Shown in pieces: positions 6,275 to 7,855 of a DNA stretch of 7,855 nucleotides. The translations under genes were made by a program, and so were the position numbers. The first letter of the stretch is position 1. Every line of letters starts with the position of its first letter. The DNA is from JBNGDW01 sp049975325 (GTDB taxonomy: Bacteria > Cloacimonadota > Cloacimonadia > JGIOTU-2 > JBNGDW01). The notes beneath the pieces were generated by a model. The model searched no databases. It had not been told where the DNA came from and saw nothing but the letters and a program-made list of their open reading frames with translations. The stretch spans positions 1 through 7,855 of the forward strand of contig JBNGDW010000072.1 of the NCBI GenBank assembly GCA_049975325.1. Reading direction: 5' to 3'.

Positions 6275-6476
6275 TTTTCCCTCTCTTGAAGAATTAGACA
6301 TCCACCAAGATGAAGAAACTTTATCCTGTCAACTTTTTGCCAAAAAATATTTAACTCCCTTGCAGGTTAAGCGGCGACGAAACATACCTTTTTAAAAAAA
6401 TATCGCTCCCAAATTTCCCGGGCTTATAAATAATCCTTGACTATAAATTTTATATTTTTGTTAGATTGTTCACATA
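6275..6476. promoter_or_regulatory. Divergent intergenic region between importer operon and PlsY-like gene
   Basis: This 202-base region must drive transcription both ways. For the plus strand, TTGACT (6437-6442) is a good -35 box, with TTAGAT (6461-6466) as a weak -10 after 18 bases. For the minus strand, TTGACA (complement of 6327-6332) is a perfect -35 hexamer, but nothing at 16-18 bases resembles a -10; TCTAAT (complement of 6293-6298) is a good -10 without a matching -35. An inverted repeat TTAAC-N10-GTTAA (6351-6370) lies between and could bind a dimeric regulator. No small gene or riboswitch is evident. Confidence 0.45.
6437..6466 (+). promoter_or_regulatory. Candidate promoter of PlsY-like gene
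   Basis: TTGACT (6437-6442) matches the -35 consensus at five of six positions. TTAGAT (6461-6466) is an 18-base-spaced -10 with only three matches; shifted by one base, TAGATT preceded by TG is an extended -10 with four matches and a 19-base spacer. Either would place the transcription start near 6473-6474, only a few bases before the ATG at 6477. Confidence 0.4.
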
Positions 6477-7061
6477 ATGAATATAATTGTGAAGACAGTA
6501 ATCCTGATTGTTATTGCATATATCCTTGGCTCGTTTTCTTTTGGCAGATTGTTTGCTAAATGGGGACGAAAAATAAATATCTACAAGGTTGGTGATGGAA
6601 CCCCGGATGCAAGCAATATCTATAATAATGTAAGTAAATTTTGGGGCATTCTCGTAGGTATTTTAGATTTTGCCCGGGCATATTTGATTATCTATCTTGC
6701 TGATATTCTTTTTCTGGAAGGTGAGCCAGTTCCCTTATTGCTGATTGGAATGGCAGCGGCGATTGGTAGCTGCTTCCCATTTATGCATGGATTTCGCGGT
6801 GGAAGAGGAGTTCTCGCTTATGCAGGACTTCTATTCTACTTTGTTCCTTTGCCCGCACTTATCGTGAGCATCGTCTTGCTGATTATCTTTATTCTTGCTC
6901 ATCAAATTAGATTTATTCAGTATATGACAGTCATTCTTGTTCCAATTACTGCTTTTATTGTTACTGTTACAAATAAGATCGACCCTTTGTATCTGGTATT
7001 TACCTCGATCTTTATGGGGGTTCTTAACTTTTTAGTATCAAAAATATACAGAGAGATTTAA
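6477..7061 (+). CDS. PlsY-family (glycerol-3-phosphate acyltransferase-like) membrane protein, divergent motifs
   Basis: This 194-residue, very hydrophobic protein is close in length to PlsY, which transfers an acyl group from acyl-phosphate to glycerol-3-phosphate at the inner membrane. The family layout is clear: an N-terminal helix ending YILGSFSFGRLFAKW (15-29), a soluble loop IYKVGDGTPDASNIY (35-49), ILDFARAYL (62-70), and GSCFPFMHGFRGGRG (97-111). Compared with the usual motifs, G-N-x-GATN has become G-T-P-DASN, D-x-x-KG has become DFARA (Asp64, Arg67, Ala68), the GH before the third motif is Gly97-Ser98, and FKGGKG is FRGGRG. The fold is well supported, but normal acyltransferase activity is not; it may be a paralogue with another acceptor or donor. 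No ribosome binding site precedes the ATG, and the next internal Met is far downstream. It overlaps the next gene by one base (TAATG). Confidence 0.82.
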   Translation: MNIIVKTVILIVIAYILGSFSFGRLFAKWGRKINIYKVGDGTPDASNIYNNVSKFWGILVGILDFARAYLIIYLADILFLEGEPVPLLLIGMAAAIGSCFPFMHGFRGGRGVLAYAGLLFYFVPLPALIVSIVLLIIFILAHQIRFIQYMTVILVPITAFIVTVTNKIDPLYLVFTSIFMGVLNFLVSKIYREI

Positions 7062-7855
7062 TGGAAGGACTAAAAGTTTATCCTGTAGAATCAAAAGCCA
7101 GGCTTTCGGCTTTTATAAAGCTATCATGGAAGATTTACAAAAGAGATAAAAACTGGGTACGGCCTCTTCTTATTCAGCTAAAGGACACCTTTAACCCCAA
7201 GAAAAATCCTTATTATTCTCATGCAGAGGTTCAACTATTTATTGTTGAACGAGATGGTGAGCCTGTTGGCAGGATAGCCGCTCACATTAATCATGCTCAT
7301 AACGAGTTTCATAAAGATACGGTAGGATTTTTCGGATTTTTTGAGTGTATGCCAGACTATGAAGCAGCACAAATGCTTTTTGATAATGTTACAGAATGGT
7401 TAGAAAAGAGGGGCATAACAGTACTCCGCGGCCCCATGAACTTTTCTACCAATGATGAATGTGGGTTACTTGTGGAAGGTTTTGATAAGCCTCCTTTTGT
7501 TATGATGACTTATAATCCTCCCTATTACAAAGAATTTCTTGAACAATATGGCTTTCAGAAGTCAAAAGATTTGCTGGCATATTTTGTGGATTATGATAGA
7601 ATTCCATCCATGCTTGAGAATATGATGAATAGATTAAAGCGAAGAAAAAGATTTATTATTCGCAAAGTCAATCCTAAAAAACTTGAGCAGGAAATCTCGA
7701 CTATGTTTGAACTTTACAATCAGGCTTGGCAACATAACTGGGGTTTTGTTCCAATGGATAAAAAAGAGTTTTCGCACACCGCACAGCAACTAAAACAGAT
7801 AGCTGATTTTGATATGGTGCTTATTGCAGAAGTAGATGGCACACCAGTTGGGTTC
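7061..7855 (+). CDS. YghO-like GNAT-superfamily protein, partial (3' end outside window)
   Basis: An open frame of 265 codons runs to the end of the window without a stop. The ATG overlaps the stop of the PlsY-like gene as TAATG, indicating translational coupling; AGAGAG upstream is a weak ribosome binding site. The protein resembles the poorly characterised YghO-type N-acetyltransferase-like family of about 370-390 residues, so roughly 70% is present. Diagnostic stretches are FIKLSWKIYKRDKNWVRPL (18-36), VGRIAAHINHAHNEFH (69-84), GFFGFFEC (89-96), VLRGPMNFSTNDECGLLVEG (121-140) and YNPPYYKEFLEQYGFQKSKD (151-170). A second acetyltransferase-like half begins after about 195 and reaches LIAEVDGTPVGF (254-265), a typical GNAT strand pair, at the edge. 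Members of this family have no firmly assigned substrate. Its coupling to a PlsY-like gene suggests an acyl or lipid role, which is inference. Confidence 0.83.
   Translation, partial: MEGLKVYPVESKARLSAFIKLSWKIYKRDKNWVRPLLIQLKDTFNPKKNPYYSHAEVQLFIVERDGEPVGRIAAHINHAHNEFHKDTVGFFGFFECMPDYEAAQMLFDNVTEWLEKRGITVLRGPMNFSTNDECGLLVEGFDKPPFVMMTYNPPYYKEFLEQYGFQKSKDLLAYFVDYDRIPSMLENMMNRLKRRKRFIIRKVNPKKLEQEISTMFELYNQAWQHNWGFVPMDKKEFSHTAQQLKQIADFDMVLIAEVDGTPVGF

Noticed and set aside
6325..6343. Sigma-54-like element on the minus strand (TTGGCA-N5-TTGACA) before the binding-protein gene
   Set aside because: The -24 GG is present, but the essential -12 GC reads GA and the conserved C after TGGCA is A. No enhancer site is identifiable, and the resemblance partly comes from the TTGACA hexamer.
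6366..6395. AGGT...ACCT followed by T-run on the plus strand as a terminator
   Set aside because: The stem is only 4-5 bp with a loop of about 18 bases, and no plus-strand gene ends upstream of it.

Overview
This is an AT-rich chromosomal segment, apparently from an uncultured bacterium. I cannot name the lineage. Two proteins carry lipoprotein signal peptides (a serpin and a sugar-binding protein). There is also a PlsY-type membrane acyltransferase and short bacterial-style intergenic spacing. The serpin is the most distinctive taxonomic clue, because serpins are patchy in bacteria and often seen in thermophilic or environmental lineages. That does not settle the identity.

Layout. (1) 85-1353, plus strand: a complete secreted/lipid-anchored serpin with an inhibitory-type hinge. 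It converges on (2) a minus-strand block, read from right to left: 6274-5009 sugar-binding lipoprotein; 4939-4064 MalF-type permease; 4067-3237 MalG-type permease, overlapping the previous gene by ATGA; 3135-1957 PatB/MalY-type PLP C-S lyase/aminotransferase; 1899-1381 a small membrane-anchored methyltransferase. A GC-rich perfect palindrome lies between the last two genes, directly against the methyltransferase ribosome binding site. (3) Divergent from the transporter, on the plus strand: 6477-7061 a PlsY-like protein with altered signature motifs, then from 7061 a YghO-like GNAT-fold protein that runs off the window. The two overlap by one base (TAATG).

How the genes may work together. The transporter genes supply substrate capture and the membrane channel of a family-1 carbohydrate ABC importer, probably for trehalose, maltose or a related oligosaccharide. 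No ATPase gene is present, so it must use an ATPase encoded elsewhere. The PatB/MalY gene follows after about 100 bases and may be co-transcribed. The PlsY-like/GNAT pair looks like a separate, translationally coupled lipid- or acyl-related unit. The serpin is probably an independent gene for defence against extracellular proteases.

I see no RNA genes, CRISPR arrays, insertion sequences or prophage genes. There is no clear new defence system. The points most worth a second look are the serpin reactive loop, the PlsY-like motif substitutions with the coupled GNAT protein, the apparently leaderless PlsY-like start, the FAM173-like methyltransferase, and the palindrome.
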